Translations under genes and position numbers: made by a program
Shown: positions 63,009 through 64,000 of the stretch, piece after piece
How positions within the stretch are numbered: position 1 is the stretch's first letter
How the letters are laid out: every line of letters starts with the position of its first letter
NCBI GenBank assembly: GCA_025769875.1
Contig: JAGFNK010000023.1
Coordinates: 62,001-126,000, forward strand
DNA length: 64,000 bases
DNA from: Russula earlei
Lineage: Eukaryota; Basidiomycota; Agaricomycetes; Russulales; Russulaceae
Direction of reading: 5' to 3'
Notes under the pieces: model-generated
Told to the model about the DNA's origin: nothing
Databases searched by the model: none
The model's input: the letters and a program-made list of their open reading frames with translations, nothing else

Positions 63009-63989
63009 TCAAGAGTTCAACGCGCCAGGCAAGGAAATGTTTATCGAGGCAGAATGAAAAAAATGGAGGTTAGCCAGGAGGGGCTCGCCGGCAGTGCGTA
63101 TCAGTTTGCGTCCTTTTCCGCGTCCGTCGGCATCAGCAGGCCCACCGTATTCCCGAACCCGGCGAGAAAACACGTCCGCCCACTCACGAGGGGACGAACA
63201 CGGGTGAACGGCAACCGCGGCGTCTCCCGCGAGACCGCGGGCCGCGCGACGAATGCAGGCGGAGTAACTGGTTCGAGTGCTGCGAGGGGCGACGTACTGA
63301 TGCGCGCCTCGACAGGGTCGAAGGTCCATGCCTCCCACCGCTCGAGCGATGCCGCACTAAGCCCGTGGTCACGCTGTGCATGCACGGACAAATGTGCGGT
63401 ATCGCACATCCCCGCGTCTAGCGGTTTCCGAGAACGCCTCCGCAGGCCAACCACCTTCGATCCCGTGACGTCCCATGCGCCACGCTCACATGTCGTGCTT
63501 TGCGACCTGAGAAATCACAAGAGAGCGCCAGCGAGCGGGTATCTGCGGGGTATCTGACGGACCTAACGGCGCGTCAGACACGGTCTCCGGAACCACGAGG
63601 GTATCAGGAGCGGCCGCGCGACGCAGGGAGTCTTTCTCGGAGGCACGGCGCGAGAGCACGCCATGCCCAGAAACGGGGAACGGTGTGCTGTCCTCAGAAA
63701 TGGACGCATGTCGTGAACGAGGAGGCACCGGTGTTGAGGGTCTCGTGTTGGGACAATGAAGCCCGCGAGAGGAGACCCACGGTGATGCAGATAGCGGCGA
63801 TGAGTTATGCGGGCAGGTGCAGCGTGAGGACGAAGCTGCGGTTGACGTGGAGTTCTCAGGAGGAAGAAACAAGCGGAAAAAGTGGACGATAGGTCCGGCG
63901 GTGAGAATGAGAACGAATTCGTTGGACGAAGGCACGCCGCAGCGAATGCATGGCTTAGAGGGAGTTGCGCAGATGCGCAGAAACTTCAA
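63009..63989 (-). CDS. Hypothetical multi-exon gene, structure unresolved
   Basis: Coding-like composition runs on the minus strand to near the window edge, in at least two frames. One frame (63486-63989) includes SRHASISEDSTPFPVSGHGV and LGPSDTPQIPARWRSLVISQ. Another (63101-63454) includes LSAASLERWEAWTFDPVEAR, ISTSPLAALEPVTPPAFVAR and, at the end, RTCFLAGFGNTVGLLMPTD before a stop at 63101. An intron between 63454 and 63520 probably links them, but I could not find a join that keeps both frames, so a single-base error is possible. The 5' end may lie beyond the window. No domain recognised. Confidence 0.4.
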
Positions 63990-64000
63990 TGCGCCATAAG

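Overview
The window is a piece of a filamentous basidiomycete genome, most likely an Agaricomycete. Genes lie on both strands and are cut by many short introns (mostly 46-70 nt) with some very small exons. The gene content fits: linker histone H1, a Goodbye-NACHT-ankyrin STAND receptor, a DUF6593-like protein, a Crinkler-like P-loop protein, a Ser/Thr-rich membrane protein ending in VANA, and a microsomal P450. I see no rRNA, tRNA, CRISPR array, bacterial-style operon or intact transposon. Exon joins below were made by eye from splice consensus plus remembered family conservation; no database search was run.

Layout. 1-14 kb holds conserved housekeeping genes: histone H1 (-), the complex III factor Mzm1, a small GGQ release-factor-like protein, cyclase-associated protein CAP, ribosome factor Rpf2, a membrane sensor-like protein and a PhoD-type phosphatase (all +). 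14-23 kb holds an Ash2/Bre2 SPRY protein (-), a Ubc4-type E2 (+) and a large disordered conserved protein (+). 23-28.8 kb is gene-poor, with a DUF6593-like gene and a small Pro/Ser-rich gene (both -). 28.8-37.7 kb carries two diverged Nedd4/Rsp5-type HECT E3 genes (+) flanking an EI24 membrane-protein gene (+). 38-51.5 kb is mostly minus strand: DPM1, the STAND receptor, tRNA-splicing nuclease Sen34, a P450 and a LACTB2-type hydrolase. 51.6-54.3 kb is splicing factor Cwc22 (+). 55-61.5 kb is degraded or accessory sequence: two small genes, a decayed eIF3g copy, a Crinkler-like gene with an in-frame stop, a near-perfect hairpin and a fragment with a nuclease-like motif. 61.6-64 kb has a basic nuclear protein and an unresolved hypothetical gene (both -).

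The most interesting items are: (1) the second HECT E3, which keeps C2 and three WW domains but has lost the catalytic Cys and the conserved C-terminal Phe; (2) the STAND receptor, whose 63-residue double-ankyrin unit (189 bp) is almost identical between neighbouring copies, as in fungal allorecognition genes; (3) a run of 9-, 5- and 19-nt exons encoding the DDHD active-site segment of the PhoD phosphatase; (4) at least fourteen single-base +1 shifts in otherwise well-conserved genes, which look like consensus-sequence errors and should be resolved before anything is called a pseudogene.
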